DNA from: Oscillospiraceae bacterium
GTDB lineage: Bacteria; Bacillota; Clostridia; Oscillospirales; CAG-272
Reading direction: 5' to 3'
Assembly (NCBI GenBank): GCA_003343845.1
Contig: QAKK01000035.1
Span: forward strand, 74,911-96,161
DNA: 21,251 nucleotides
The translations under genes were made by a program, and so were the position numbers. Shown one piece after another: positions 1 to 6,666 of the stretch. Positions within the stretch are counted from its first letter, which is position 1. Each line of letters begins with the position of its first letter. The notes beneath the pieces were generated by a model. It had not been told where the DNA came from, did no database searches, and saw only the letters and a list, made by a program, of their open reading frames with translations.

Positions 1-963
1 GATAAGAAGATCTCCAACATTCAGGAGATCCTGCCCCTGCTCGAGCAGATCGTACAGGCTGGCAAGAAGCTGCTCATCATCGCCGAGGACGTTGAGGGCG
101 AAGCGCTCACCACGCTGGTGCTCAACCGTCTGCGCGGCACGTTCACCTGCGTTGCGGTCAAGGCGCCCGGTTTCGGCGACAGACGCAAGGAAATGCTGCA
201 GGATATCGCAATTCTGACCGGCGGCGAGGTCATCACCTCGGATCTGGGGCTCGAACTGAAGGACGCAACCGTTGCGCAGCTCGGTCGTGCACGTCAGATC
301 AAGGTCAACAAGGAAAAGACCATCATCGTCGACGGCGCAGGCGCAAAGGATGCGATCGCGGCAAGAGTGGCGCAGATCCGCAGCGAATATGCGGCATCGA
401 CCTCCGAATTTGACAAAGAGAAGCTCTCCGAGCGTCTTGCAAAGCTGGCAGGCGGCGTTGCCGTCATCAAGGTCGGCGCTGCAACCGAGGTCGAGATGAA
501 GGAGAAGAAGCTCCGCATCGAGGATGCGCTCAACGCAACCAAGGCTGCCGTTGAGGAAGGCATCGTCGCAGGCGGCGGCACGGCATATATCAACGTCATC
601 CCCGCTGTCGCAAAGCTGGCGGACGAGACCGAGGGCGACGAGCGCATCGGCGTCAAGCTGATCCTTAAGGCGCTCGAAGCGCCGCTGCATCAGATCGCGG
701 AGAACGCGGGTCATGACGGCGCGGTCGTTGTGGATAAGGTGAAGAACAGCGGCAAGGTCGGCTACGGCTTTGACGCTTACAACGAAGTCTATGTCGACAT
801 GATGGAGGCAGGCATCGTTGACCCGACCAAGGTGACGAGAAGCGCACTCCAGAACGCGGCGTCTATCGCCGCCACGGTGCTCACCACCGAGGCGGTCGTT
901 GCCAACCAGCCCGAACCCGAACCGGCAGCTCCCGCAGCCGGCGGCATGGGCGGCATGTATTAA
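1..963 (+). CDS. groL: 60 kDa chaperonin GroEL, C-terminal part (5' end outside window)
   Basis: ATP-dependent cytosolic chaperonin that folds proteins inside a double ring capped by GroES. The frame is open from base 1, and the 320 visible residues begin at DKKISNIQEILP, matching E. coli GroEL from about residue 224, so most of the equatorial and first intermediate segments and groES lie upstream of the window. Visible family hallmarks are LLIIAEDVEGEAL, the apical-domain VKAPGFGDRRKEMLQDIA, and EGIVAGGGTAY in the second equatorial segment. The C-terminus ends in the GGMGGMY tail typical of GroEL. The stop is TAA at 961-963 and a strong terminator follows. An ATG or GTG start inside this stretch (for example at 118) would be artificial because the reading frame continues to the window edge. 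Identification is very secure. Confidence 0.98.
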   Translation, partial: DKKISNIQEILPLLEQIVQAGKKLLIIAEDVEGEALTTLVLNRLRGTFTCVAVKAPGFGDRRKEMLQDIAILTGGEVITSDLGLELKDATVAQLGRARQIKVNKEKTIIVDGAGAKDAIAARVAQIRSEYAASTSEFDKEKLSERLAKLAGGVAVIKVGAATEVEMKEKKLRIEDALNATKAAVEEGIVAGGGTAYINVIPAVAKLADETEGDERIGVKLILKALEAPLHQIAENAGHDGAVVVDKVKNSGKVGYGFDAYNEVYVDMMEAGIVDPTKVTRSALQNAASIAATVLTTEAVVANQPEPEPAAPAAGGMGGMY

Positions 964-1017
964 GGCACAGCCCGAAGCCTTGAAATTGCTTGATTTTCGG
1001 AGTGCGTGAAAGCGAAT

Positions 1018-1038
1018 TTACGCCAAACTTACGCCAAA
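1018..1038. repeat. Short direct repeat TTACGCCAAA x2 downstream of groEL
   Basis: TTACGCCAAA occurs at 1018-1027 and again at 1029-1038, an 11-base period. It lies between groEL and the groEL terminator. Closely spaced repeats of this TTACxCCAAA type are something I associate with junctions of integrated elements in Clostridia, but no integrase is present here, so that reading is weak. Confidence 0.4.
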
Positions 1039-1062
1039 AATTCAAGCGCATTATAGGGTAAC

Positions 1063-1104
1063 AAAAATCGGCACCTGCTTTGGAGGCAGGTGCCGATTTT
1101 TTCT
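1063..1104 (+). terminator. Intrinsic terminator after groEL
   Basis: A perfect 15-bp stem (1064-1078 with 1086-1100) encloses a 7-base loop and is followed by a T-rich run. The 5' side is A-rich, so it could also stop transcription coming from the reverse strand. It ends the groE transcript. Confidence 0.9.
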
Positions 1105-1141
1105 TATTTGCGCGTCCGTTTTCCCTTTCCGCGAGGTTTCA

Positions 1142-1363
1142 TCAGAGAATATAATCGGTGATGCAATCGTACCAGTGAACATAGGTCGTACCGTTCACGG
1201 TAAGTCTGTCGTTTTCGGGAAGCTGCTCACTCCACGGCTTCTTATAGCGGTCAATAGCCCAATCATCGCGATTGTATCTGCGCCAAAGAATCGTCTTTCC
1301 GTTCTTATCCAGGAACTGCTCGGATAGCACGCCGCAATCATAAGTTTCATAACAGGTGCCCAC
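1142..1363 (-). CDS. Conserved-looking hypothetical protein, possibly a 3' remnant
   Basis: The reverse frame encodes at least 73 residues rich in Trp, Tyr and Asp (WRRYNRDDW, WSEQLPEN, TYVHWYDCITDYIL), a composition that looks selected rather than random. I do not recognise a named family. The only in-frame start candidate near the 5' end is GTG at 1363, without a convincing ribosome binding site. The frame continues upstream for 15 more codons (TGQTADTLPVKQTFF) to a TAA at 1409-1411 and contains no ATG there. It is therefore either a small protein with an unusual start or the C-terminal remnant of a longer gene. It sits between the groEL terminator and the ImmA/IrrE-like gene, convergent with groEL. 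Confidence 0.5.
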   Translation of the reverse strand: MGTCYETYDCGVLSEQFLDKNGKTILWRRYNRDDWAIDRYKKPWSEQLPENDRLTVNGTTYVHWYDCITDYIL

Positions 1364-1398
1364 AAAAAATGTCTGCTTGACAGGGAGCGTGTCTGCCG

Positions 1399-1434
1399 TC
1401 TGTCCCGTTTATCGGACAGATAAAATGCTATGAT
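1399..1434 (+). promoter_or_regulatory. Extended -10 promoter with overlapping inverted repeat (putative operator)
   Basis: TGCTATGAT at 1426-1434 is an extended -10 element. No good -35 lies at the usual spacing, as expected for extended -10 promoters or activated ones. The -35 region instead holds a perfect 7-bp inverted repeat, TCTGTCC (1399-1405) and GGACAGA (1414-1420), separated by 8 bases, a plausible repressor site. A TTGACA at 1377-1382 is too far upstream to pair with this -10. Confidence 0.5.
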
Positions 1435-1456
1435 AGAGATGAGGGGAGGGATGGCT

Positions 1457-1927
1457 ATGATTGCGTCAAGAGAGGTCTGCCGCGCTGCCGCGCGTATCAA
1501 ACGGGAATACGGCACGGGCGACCCGTTTGCGCTTGCGCGGGAACTGCGCATTGAAGTCCTGGTGCGCGAGCTCGGCACGCTGAAGGGCTTTTACAAGGAT
1601 GTCTACGGTACGCCGTTCATCTTTCTGTCCCGCCGCCTGACGCGCGGCGAGGCAAGGCTGGTCTGCGCGCACGAGCTGGGGCATCATCTGCTGCACCGGC
1701 AATTTGCGGCGTTCGGCTTTGAAGAGGTCTCGGTCTTTTCGCCCGCGTCCAGGCGCGAATATGAGGCAAACCTGTTTGCGGCGGAGCTGCTGCTGGATAC
1801 GAAAGAGATGTTTGACGCGGCGCGCGCAGGGTATACGGCGGAGCAGATCGCGGCGGCGCTCGGTGCAGATGTGCGCCTGGTGACACTCAAGCTCTCGGCG
1901 ATGGGGATTTCCGAAAATTTATCGTAA
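1457..1927 (+). CDS. ImmA/IrrE family (M78) metallopeptidase
   Basis: A 156-residue zinc-metallopeptidase-like protein. The HExxH motif is in HELGHH, with H72, E73 and H76 as zinc ligand and catalytic positions, preceded by a segment typical of the COG2856 family. Known members (ImmA of ICEBs1, IrrE of Deinococcus) cleave a cognate HTH repressor to derepress a mobile element or stress regulon. The start chosen is ATG 1457, because AGGGGAGGG (1442-1450) is about 7 bases upstream; ATG 1451 would be too close and ATG 1430 lies in the promoter. The expected partner, an HTH repressor (ImmR type), is not adjacent, so the target is unknown. Together with the preceding degraded-looking ORF it could be a remnant of a prophage or integrative element. 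Confidence 0.85.
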   Translation: MIASREVCRAAARIKREYGTGDPFALARELRIEVLVRELGTLKGFYKDVYGTPFIFLSRRLTRGEARLVCAHELGHHLLHRQFAAFGFEEVSVFSPASRREYEANLFAAELLLDTKEMFDAARAGYTAEQIAAALGADVRLVTLKLSAMGISENLS

Positions 1928-1943
1928 AAATTGCGCGCCCCTC

Positions 1944-1972
1944 TTCTCTGCACCGCGAAAATGTGGTAAGAT
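1944..1972 (+). promoter_or_regulatory. Weak promoter candidate for the 2000-5255 operon
   Basis: A good -10, TAAGAT at 1967-1972, is preceded at 17 bases by a poor -35 (TTCTCT, 1944-1949). It lies between the metallopeptidase stop and the first operon gene and no other promoter is apparent in this 72-base gap. Confidence 0.35.
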
Positions 1973-1999
1973 AGAGAGGATAAGGACGGTGAAATCCCG

Positions 2000-2776
2000 A
2001 TGAACCAAACGCTGCAAGCGCCTGCCGAAAGCAAGCTGCCAGATCAGCCTGCCGCCGGCTGGAACAGCCTCACATACCCTGCCGGAAACGGCATTGCACT
2101 CCTGTATCAGCTCTACATACCGGAAAATTTTGATCCCGCACGGCGCTACCCGCTGATCCTCTACATGCACAGCGCGGGCGTTCGCTGCAACGACAACTCG
2201 CATATTTACACGGGCGAAGCAAAATTTCTGCGCAATCTGGAGCGCGGCGCGTACCGCGACGATGTGCTGGTGTTGGCGCCCTGCTGCCCGAAGACCGACA
2301 AGTGGGTAGACGTCGACCGCTGGGACTGCCTCGAATTTGACGCGGCAGCGCTGCCGCAGAGTCGCCGCATGGCGGCGGCGATTGAGCTGTTTGCCGACGC
2401 ACTGGCAAGCCTGCCGATCGACCGCACACGGCTGTCGCTCTACGGCATGTCGATGGGCGGCTTTGCCGTGTGGGACATTCTCGCGCGCTATCCGCACGCC
2501 TTTGCCGCCGCCGTCGTCGCAGCAGGCTGCGGCTCGCCGTCGAGCGCGGCGGCAATCGCGGACGTGCCGGTGCAGATCTTCCACGGCACAGCGGACGGCG
2601 CCGTGCCGTTTGAGAGCGCGGTGCGCATGCGCGATGCGCTGATCGCTGCGGGCGATCCCGAGGTCAAATTCACCGCCTTCGGCGGCGCGGGGCACGGCAT
2701 CTGGGTGCGCACCGCCGACACCGACGGGCTGTATGATTGGTTATTCCGTCAGAAACGAAAGGAGCCGAACGCATGA
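2000..2776 (+). CDS. Alpha/beta hydrolase (dienelactone hydrolase / esterase-peptidase type)
   Basis: 258 residues with an alpha/beta-hydrolase fold signature. The nucleophile elbow GMSMGG places Ser151 as catalytic serine; HGTADGAVP supplies Asp199 and GGAGHGIW supplies His232, giving a complete triad in the right order. The N-terminal half carries YPLILYMHSAG, the oxyanion-hole strand region of this superfamily. There is no signal peptide, so it is cytosolic. The substrate cannot be read from sequence; relatives are annotated as dienelactone hydrolases, carboxylesterases or predicted peptidases (COG4099-like). It is the first gene of a four-gene operon and its TGA overlaps the ATG of the next gene by ATGA (2773-2776), implying translational coupling. 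The start ATG 2000 has only a modest ribosome binding site. Confidence 0.85.
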   Translation: MNQTLQAPAESKLPDQPAAGWNSLTYPAGNGIALLYQLYIPENFDPARRYPLILYMHSAGVRCNDNSHIYTGEAKFLRNLERGAYRDDVLVLAPCCPKTDKWVDVDRWDCLEFDAAALPQSRRMAAAIELFADALASLPIDRTRLSLYGMSMGGFAVWDILARYPHAFAAAVVAAGCGSPSSAAAIADVPVQIFHGTADGAVPFESAVRMRDALIAAGDPEVKFTAFGGAGHGIWVRTADTDGLYDWLFRQKRKEPNA

Positions 2777-3723
2777 AGCTTGCGATACTGGACGCCGCCA
2801 CGCTCGGCGAAGGGCTGGATTTCGGCGTGCTCGACCGTTTCGGCGATGTGATGCGCTACGAAAGCAGCACGCCGGACGAAGTGCGCACGCGCATGGCAGA
2901 CGCCGACATTCTGCTCATCAACAAAATTAAAATCAACGCGGACAACCTTGCCGCGGCAAAGCATCTGAAACTGATCTGCATTTTTGCCACCGGCTATGAC
3001 AATGTGGACATCGCCGCCTGCCGCGCGGCGGGCGTGGCGGTCTGCAACGTCAAGGGCTATTCGACGCACAGCGTCGCGCAGCTCACGGTGCTGATGGCGC
3101 TGACGCTCACGGAAAAGCTCGGCGCATACACCGCCGCCGTCACGAGCGGCGAATACCAAAAGAGCGGCGTTGCCAACAAGCTCTCGCCCATCTATCACGA
3201 GCTGTGCGGCAAGACCTGGGGCATTGTCGGCGCGGGCGCGATCGGCACACAGGTGGCGCGCGTTGCCGAGGCGCTCGGCTGCCGTGTGCTTGCCTACAAG
3301 CGCACACCGACCGATGCACTTTGCTGCGTGCCGCTCGACGAACTGCTTGAAAAATCCGATATTGTTTCCCTGCACACACCGCTGAATGACGGCACGCGCG
3401 GTTTGATCGGCGCGCGGGAGCTTGCGCGGATGAAGCCGGATGCGATCCTCATCAACGTGGCACGCGGCGCAGTCACCGACGAGGCGGCAGTTGCCGAGGC
3501 AGTACTCTCCGGTAAACTCGGCGGCTTTGCCTGCGACGTCTATTCGACCGAGCCGTTTGGCGACGCACATCCGTTTGCGCGCCTGGTCGGGCTGGACAAC
3601 GTTCTGCTCACGCCGCACATGGCGTGGGGCGCGCTGGAGGCGCGTGTGCGCTGCCTCGACGAGGTTGCAAAGAACATCAAAGCATTTTTCGGCGGCGAGA
3701 TCCGCTGCCGTGTGGACCTGTAA
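2773..3723 (+). CDS. D-2-hydroxyacid dehydrogenase, NAD-dependent
   Basis: 316 residues, usual length for the family (glycerate/hydroxypyruvate reductase, D-lactate dehydrogenase and relatives), which reversibly reduce 2-keto acids to D-2-hydroxy acids with NAD(P)H. The Rossmann motif GAGAIG is at G153-G155-G158. The catalytic triad is intact: Arg231 (NVARGA), Glu260 (STEPF) and His282 (TPHMAW). The start is ATG 2773, preceded by AAAGGAG at about 8 bases and overlapping the hydrolase stop. The ORF could be read from 2737 but that start has no ribosome binding site. The true keto-acid substrate is uncertain. Its neighbour methylglyoxal synthase and the threonine-aldolase-like gene suggest small carbonyl or keto-acid metabolism. 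Confidence 0.92.
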   Translation: MKLAILDAATLGEGLDFGVLDRFGDVMRYESSTPDEVRTRMADADILLINKIKINADNLAAAKHLKLICIFATGYDNVDIAACRAAGVAVCNVKGYSTHSVAQLTVLMALTLTEKLGAYTAAVTSGEYQKSGVANKLSPIYHELCGKTWGIVGAGAIGTQVARVAEALGCRVLAYKRTPTDALCCVPLDELLEKSDIVSLHTPLNDGTRGLIGARELARMKPDAILINVARGAVTDEAAVAEAVLSGKLGGFACDVYSTEPFGDAHPFARLVGLDNVLLTPHMAWGALEARVRCLDEVAKNIKAFFGGEIRCRVDL

Positions 3724-3732
3724 GGAGGAGCT

Positions 3733-4209
3733 ATGCTGAACGACGATTTTATCACCCTGACCATTGCCAAACAGAAAAACATCGCGCTGATCGCGCACGA
3801 CTCCAAAAAGGCGGAGATGATCGACTGGTGCAGGCAGAACCGCGAGATCCTCTCGCATCATTTTCTCTGCGGCACAGGCACGACCGCGCGCATGGTGACC
3901 GACGCCACCGACCTGCCGGTCAAGGGCTACAACAGCGGTCCGCTCGGCGGCGACCAGCAGATCGGCGCCAAGATCGTGGAGGGGCGCATCGACCTTGTGA
4001 TCTTCTTCTCCGACCCGTTGACCGCGCAGCCGCACGATCCGGACGTCAAGGCGCTGTTGCGCATCGCACAGGTCTACGACATTCCGATCGCCAACAACCG
4101 CGCGACCGCGGACTTCATCCTCCAATCCAAGCTGATGAACGAGGAATATGAACACACCGTCATCAACTTCTCTAAAAATATTCAAACACGGGCAAAGGAA
4201 CTGAAATGA
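3733..4209 (+). CDS. mgsA: Methylglyoxal synthase
   Basis: Converts dihydroxyacetone phosphate to methylglyoxal and phosphate, a bypass of lower glycolysis that relieves sugar-phosphate stress. The 158-residue protein carries the family core: IALIAHDSKK, GTGTTA, SGPLGGDQQIGA and FFSDPLTAQPHDPDV. Asp74, Asp94, His101 and Asp104 match E. coli residues 71, 91, 98 and 101, so the enzyme should be active. It has a 15-20 residue N-terminal extension before IALIAHD compared with B. subtilis and a longer C-terminal tail. TAAGGAGGAGCT immediately precedes the ATG, a strong ribosome binding site 9 bases after the dehydrogenase stop. Its TGA overlaps the ATG of the next gene (ATGA 4206-4209). Confidence 0.96.
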   Translation: MLNDDFITLTIAKQKNIALIAHDSKKAEMIDWCRQNREILSHHFLCGTGTTARMVTDATDLPVKGYNSGPLGGDQQIGAKIVEGRIDLVIFFSDPLTAQPHDPDVKALLRIAQVYDIPIANNRATADFILQSKLMNEEYEHTVINFSKNIQTRAKELK

Positions 4210-5255
4210 GCATCATCAATTTTGAATGTGACTACACCGAGGGCGCACATCCGCGCATTCTCGAGCGGCTGATCGCCACAAACCTGGAGCAGACCAGCGG
4301 CTACGGCAACGACCCCTACTGCGCCGCGGCGCGCGAAAAGATCAAGGCGGCATGCGGCACGCCGGACGCCGACGTGCATTTTCTTGTCGGCGGCACGCAG
4401 ACCAACACCACCGTGCTCTCCGCGATTCTCCGCCCCTATCAGGGCGCGATCTCGGCGGATGAGGGACACATCGCCGTGCACGAGACCGGTGCGATCGAGG
4501 CAACCGGGCACAAGGTGCTCACCCTGCCCTGCGCGAACGGCAAGATCACGGCGGCACAGATCGACACCTGTGTCGAAGCGCACTACACAAGCGGCACAAG
4601 CGAGCACACTGTGCAGCCCGGCGCGGTCTATCTGACCTTCCCCACCGAATGCGGCACGATCTACACCAAAGACGAACTGACTGCCATCCGCCGCGTCTGC
4701 GACAAATGGTCTCTGCCGATCTATCTGGACGGCGCGCGCCTCGGCTACGGGCTTGCCGACCCGCGCTGCGACCTCACGCTGCCTGAGCTCGCCGCGCTCT
4801 GCGACATCTTCTACATCGGCGGCACGAAATGCGGCGCATTCTTCGGCGAGGCAGTCGTCATCCGAAACGATGCGTTCAAGAAGGATTTCCGCTACTTTAT
4901 CAAGCGGCACGGCGGCATGTTTGCCAAAGGGCGGCTGCTCGGCATCCAGTTTGACACGCTGTTCACGAACGGGCTGTATTTTGACATCTGCCGCGGTGCC
5001 GTCACCGCGGCGCTCCGCATCCGGGAGGCATTTGCCGCACGCGGCATCGCCTTTTTCGGGCAGTCGATGACTAATCAGCAGTTCCCCATCCTCACAAAGG
5101 CACAGCACGCCTATTTCAGAGATGCGGGCTATCTGCCCGAATACTGGGGTCCCGCCGCGGACGGCAAGCAGATCGTCCGTTTCTGCACCAGCTGGGCAAC
5201 CAAAGCGGAGAATGTGGACAAACTCGTCGCCGACATCGCCAAAATGCCCCTGTAA
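4206..5255 (+). CDS. Low-specificity threonine aldolase / beta-eliminating lyase family PLP enzyme
   Basis: 349 residues of PLP-dependent fold type I. The Schiff-base lysine is Lys208 in YIGGTKCGAFFGE; His88 (ADEGHIAVHETGAIE) is the ring-stacking histidine, and Asp175 and Arg178 in YLDGARLG are the conserved cofactor contacts of threonine aldolases. The family cleaves L-threonine or allo-threonine to glycine and acetaldehyde. Close relatives with the same motifs may act on other beta-hydroxy amino acids, so exact specificity is open. It is the last gene of the operon, translationally coupled to mgsA by an ATGA overlap, and is followed 21 bases later by a bidirectional terminator. Cytosolic, no signal peptide. 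Confidence 0.9.
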   Translation: MSIINFECDYTEGAHPRILERLIATNLEQTSGYGNDPYCAAAREKIKAACGTPDADVHFLVGGTQTNTTVLSAILRPYQGAISADEGHIAVHETGAIEATGHKVLTLPCANGKITAAQIDTCVEAHYTSGTSEHTVQPGAVYLTFPTECGTIYTKDELTAIRRVCDKWSLPIYLDGARLGYGLADPRCDLTLPELAALCDIFYIGGTKCGAFFGEAVVIRNDAFKKDFRYFIKRHGGMFAKGRLLGIQFDTLFTNGLYFDICRGAVTAALRIREAFAARGIAFFGQSMTNQQFPILTKAQHAYFRDAGYLPEYWGPAADGKQIVRFCTSWATKAENVDKLVADIAKMPL

Positions 5256-5276
5256 AGTCGCCCCTATGGTATGCAA

Positions 5277-5309
5277 AAAGCCGTGTATGGTCATACACGG
5301 CTTTCTTTT
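5277..5309. terminator. Bidirectional terminator between convergent operons
   Basis: A perfect 13-bp stem (5277-5289 with 5292-5304) is flanked by T-rich tracts on both strands. It ends the forward hydrolase-aldolase operon and the reverse yerC-like gene, whose stop is at 5312. Confidence 0.92.
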
Positions 5310-5311
5310 TA

Positions 5312-5611
5312 TTATTGTTCGTCCTTTGCGCCGTAGAGGCGGGCAAGCGCCAGCTTGTAGCCGTCGCTGCCGTAATTGAGCGCCTTGTTGACCCGACTGA
5401 TCGTTGCGGTACTGGCACCGGTCTCCCGCTGTACATCACTGTAGACGCGCCCCTCGGTCAGCATACGCGCCACCGCAAAGCGCTGGGACAGATCCTGCAG
5501 CTCCTTGATGGTGCTGACATCCTCAAAAAAGCGGTAGCATTCCTCCACCGTTTCCAGCGACAGAATAGCGCGGAACAGTTCGTCGGTCTCGGGACTATGC
5601 AGCTTTTCCAT
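5312..5611 (-). CDS. YerC/YecD family TrpR-related DNA-binding protein
   Basis: A 99-residue protein with the length and layout of the Firmicute YerC/YecD family, distant relatives of the Trp repressor. The N-terminal helices include ETVEECYRFFEDVSTIKEL; the second half holds the helix-turn-helix, about residues 58-80 (YSDVQRETGASTATISRVNK). The start ATG 5611 follows GGAGG. Family members are presumed transcriptional regulators; the ligand and targets are not established from sequence, and the Trp-binding role of TrpR should not be assumed. It has its own promoter inside the end of the upstream Crp/Fnr-like gene. Confidence 0.9.
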   Translation of the reverse strand: MEKLHSPETDELFRAILSLETVEECYRFFEDVSTIKELQDLSQRFAVARMLTEGRVYSDVQRETGASTATISRVNKALNYGSDGYKLALARLYGAKDEQ

Positions 5612-5646
5612 ATCGTTCCTCCGTTTGGCATGAACTCTGTTTTCTT

Positions 5647-5675
5647 ATTGTACCGCTTTAATCTGCTAAAGTCAA
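5647..5675 (-). promoter_or_regulatory. Promoter of the yerC-like gene
   Basis: On the reverse strand TTGACT (5670-5675), 17-base spacer, TACAAT (5647-5652). The -35 box overlaps the stop codon of the upstream Crp/Fnr-like gene (5672-5674), so the yerC-like gene can be transcribed on its own. Confidence 0.85.
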
Positions 5676-6355
5676 GCCTTTTCCCCGATTTCGGCATGGA
5701 GAGTGAACCGATTCTTGCGGAACGTGATCAGCCCCTCCGCCTGCATCCCCGAGAGCGTGGCGGAGAGCGCACTGCGTTCTACCGCAAGATAGTCCGCCAT
5801 CTCCTGCCGGTTGAACGGGATCTCAAAGGTGTTCTTCCCTGTCTCGGCAGCAACCTCGGACAGATAGGACATCACCCGCGCGCGCGTTGTCTTTTTGGTC
5901 ATGTGGCGGATCTTATCGGTCAGCGCGATATTCTTCTTTGCCAACACGCGGATCAGATTGCGCAGCAACGCCGCATGCCCCGCGCAGGGCGTCGGGCAGG
6001 CGACCAGCAGGCGGCTGCTGTCCAAAAGCAGCACAAGGCTCTCCCGCTTGGCAAGCACCGACACCGGCAGCGCGGGCGCTGCGCCGAGCGCAAACGCCTC
6101 GCCGAATACGTCGCCCGGCAGCACGGCTGACAAAATGGAGCGGTTGCCCCAATAGTCGTCGTGCACAATATGCACTTCCCCCGCCAGCAGCACGCCGACA
6201 AAGCGCGGCGCGTCTCCCGCAGCAAGCACCGTACCGTCTCGCGGCACATGCCGCAGCGTCGGCGCAAGGCAGGCAAGCAGCGCTTCGGCATCCGCCGCCG
6301 CAATCCCGCAAAAAAGCGGCGTGGCAAGCAGAATCTCCTTTTGTCCATCCGTCAT
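5672..6355 (-). CDS. Crp/Fnr family transcriptional regulator
   Basis: 227 residues. The N-terminal two thirds form a cyclic-nucleotide-binding-like beta-roll (VLLAGEVHIVHDDYWGNRS, PGDVFGEAFAL), and the C-terminal part holds a Crp-type winged helix-turn-helix at about residues 182-209 (NRQEMADYLAVERSALSATL). There is no Cys cluster typical of oxygen-sensing Fnr, so the signal is unknown. Firmicute members of this size commonly respond to redox, NO or haem. The start ATG 6355 was chosen because a GGGAGG ribosome binding site lies upstream and because the promoter places transcription start just before it; the in-frame ATG 6376 would leave almost no leader. The effector and target genes cannot be read from sequence. 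Confidence 0.9.
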   Translation of the reverse strand: MTDGQKEILLATPLFCGIAAADAEALLACLAPTLRHVPRDGTVLAAGDAPRFVGVLLAGEVHIVHDDYWGNRSILSAVLPGDVFGEAFALGAAPALPVSVLAKRESLVLLLDSSRLLVACPTPCAGHAALLRNLIRVLAKKNIALTDKIRHMTKKTTRARVMSYLSEVAAETGKNTFEIPFNRQEMADYLAVERSALSATLSGMQAEGLITFRKNRFTLHAEIGEKA

Positions 6356-6389
6356 ATCCGTCAACGCCTCCCGCATCTTTTTCGCTTTT

Positions 6390-6418
6390 ATTGTACCCCA
6401 TCTGCGCCCGGATTGCAA
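6390..6418 (-). promoter_or_regulatory. Promoter of the Crp/Fnr-like gene
   Basis: On the reverse strand TTGCAA (6413-6418), 17-base spacer, TACAAT (6390-6395). It begins right after the terminator of the upstream small ORF unit, so the regulator is a separate transcript. Confidence 0.85.
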
Positions 6419-6436
6419 GCAAAAACGGCAAAGGAA

Positions 6437-6464
6437 AAGGCGGAGAACCGCAGTTCTCCGCCTT
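6437..6464 (-). terminator. Terminator of surface-protein unit A
   Basis: A perfect 12-bp stem (6437-6448 with 6453-6464) with a 4-base loop, followed on the reverse strand by a T-rich stretch. It closes the transcript of the GLUG protein A and its small partner. Confidence 0.88.
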
Positions 6465-6485
6465 ATAAAGCCCGTTATACCGTCA

Positions 6486-6650
6486 TTAGCCCCAGATGTC
6501 GGTCCATCTCAGTTCAGCTCTTGCGCCGCTATACGCCGTGCTGAGGTTACCCTGAAGCGGGTCATCCGGGTCGCCGCTGGTCAGCAGAATATCATTCGCC
6601 GCCAGCGTGACAAGCTCCAGCGTCGGCTGTTCGTACTTTCTGGTTTTCAT
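6486..6650 (-). CDS. Small protein A, 54 residues, paired with GLUG surface protein
   Basis: A 54-residue protein starting MKTRKYEQPTLELVTLAAND, with no signal peptide, ending in WTDIWG. I do not recognise a named family, although short Clostridial proteins opening MKKYExPxLEVVxxxxxDIxxxS are common. The start ATG 6650 has a GGGAGG site upstream, and the gene begins 16 bases after the stop of the large surface-protein gene, so the two are cotranscribed. The first 27 residues are identical to the paralogue at 8494-8655, whereas the remaining half differs almost completely apart from a GAR motif and a W-x-x-I-W ending. This conserved-head, variable-tail layout resembles a peptide precursor, but no modification enzyme, protease or exporter is nearby, so no function is assigned. 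Confidence 0.75.
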   Translation of the reverse strand: MKTRKYEQPTLELVTLAANDILLTSGDPDDPLQGNLSTAYSGARAELRWTDIWG

Positions 6651-6666
6651 CTCAGTTTCCTCCCTT

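Noticed and set aside
1919..2695. Reverse-strand ORF of 258 codons opposite the hydrolase
   Set aside because: Shadow of a gene with an intact catalytic triad; no domain visible.
2749..4185. Long reverse-strand ORF of 478 codons opposite the dehydrogenase and mgsA genes
   Set aside because: Composition is His/Arg/Val/Asp-rich as expected for an antisense shadow of GC-rich genes; the forward frames have complete catalytic motifs.
4182..5294. Reverse-strand ORF of 370 codons opposite the threonine-aldolase-like gene
   Set aside because: Shadow frame; no recognisable motif, runs through the shared terminator.
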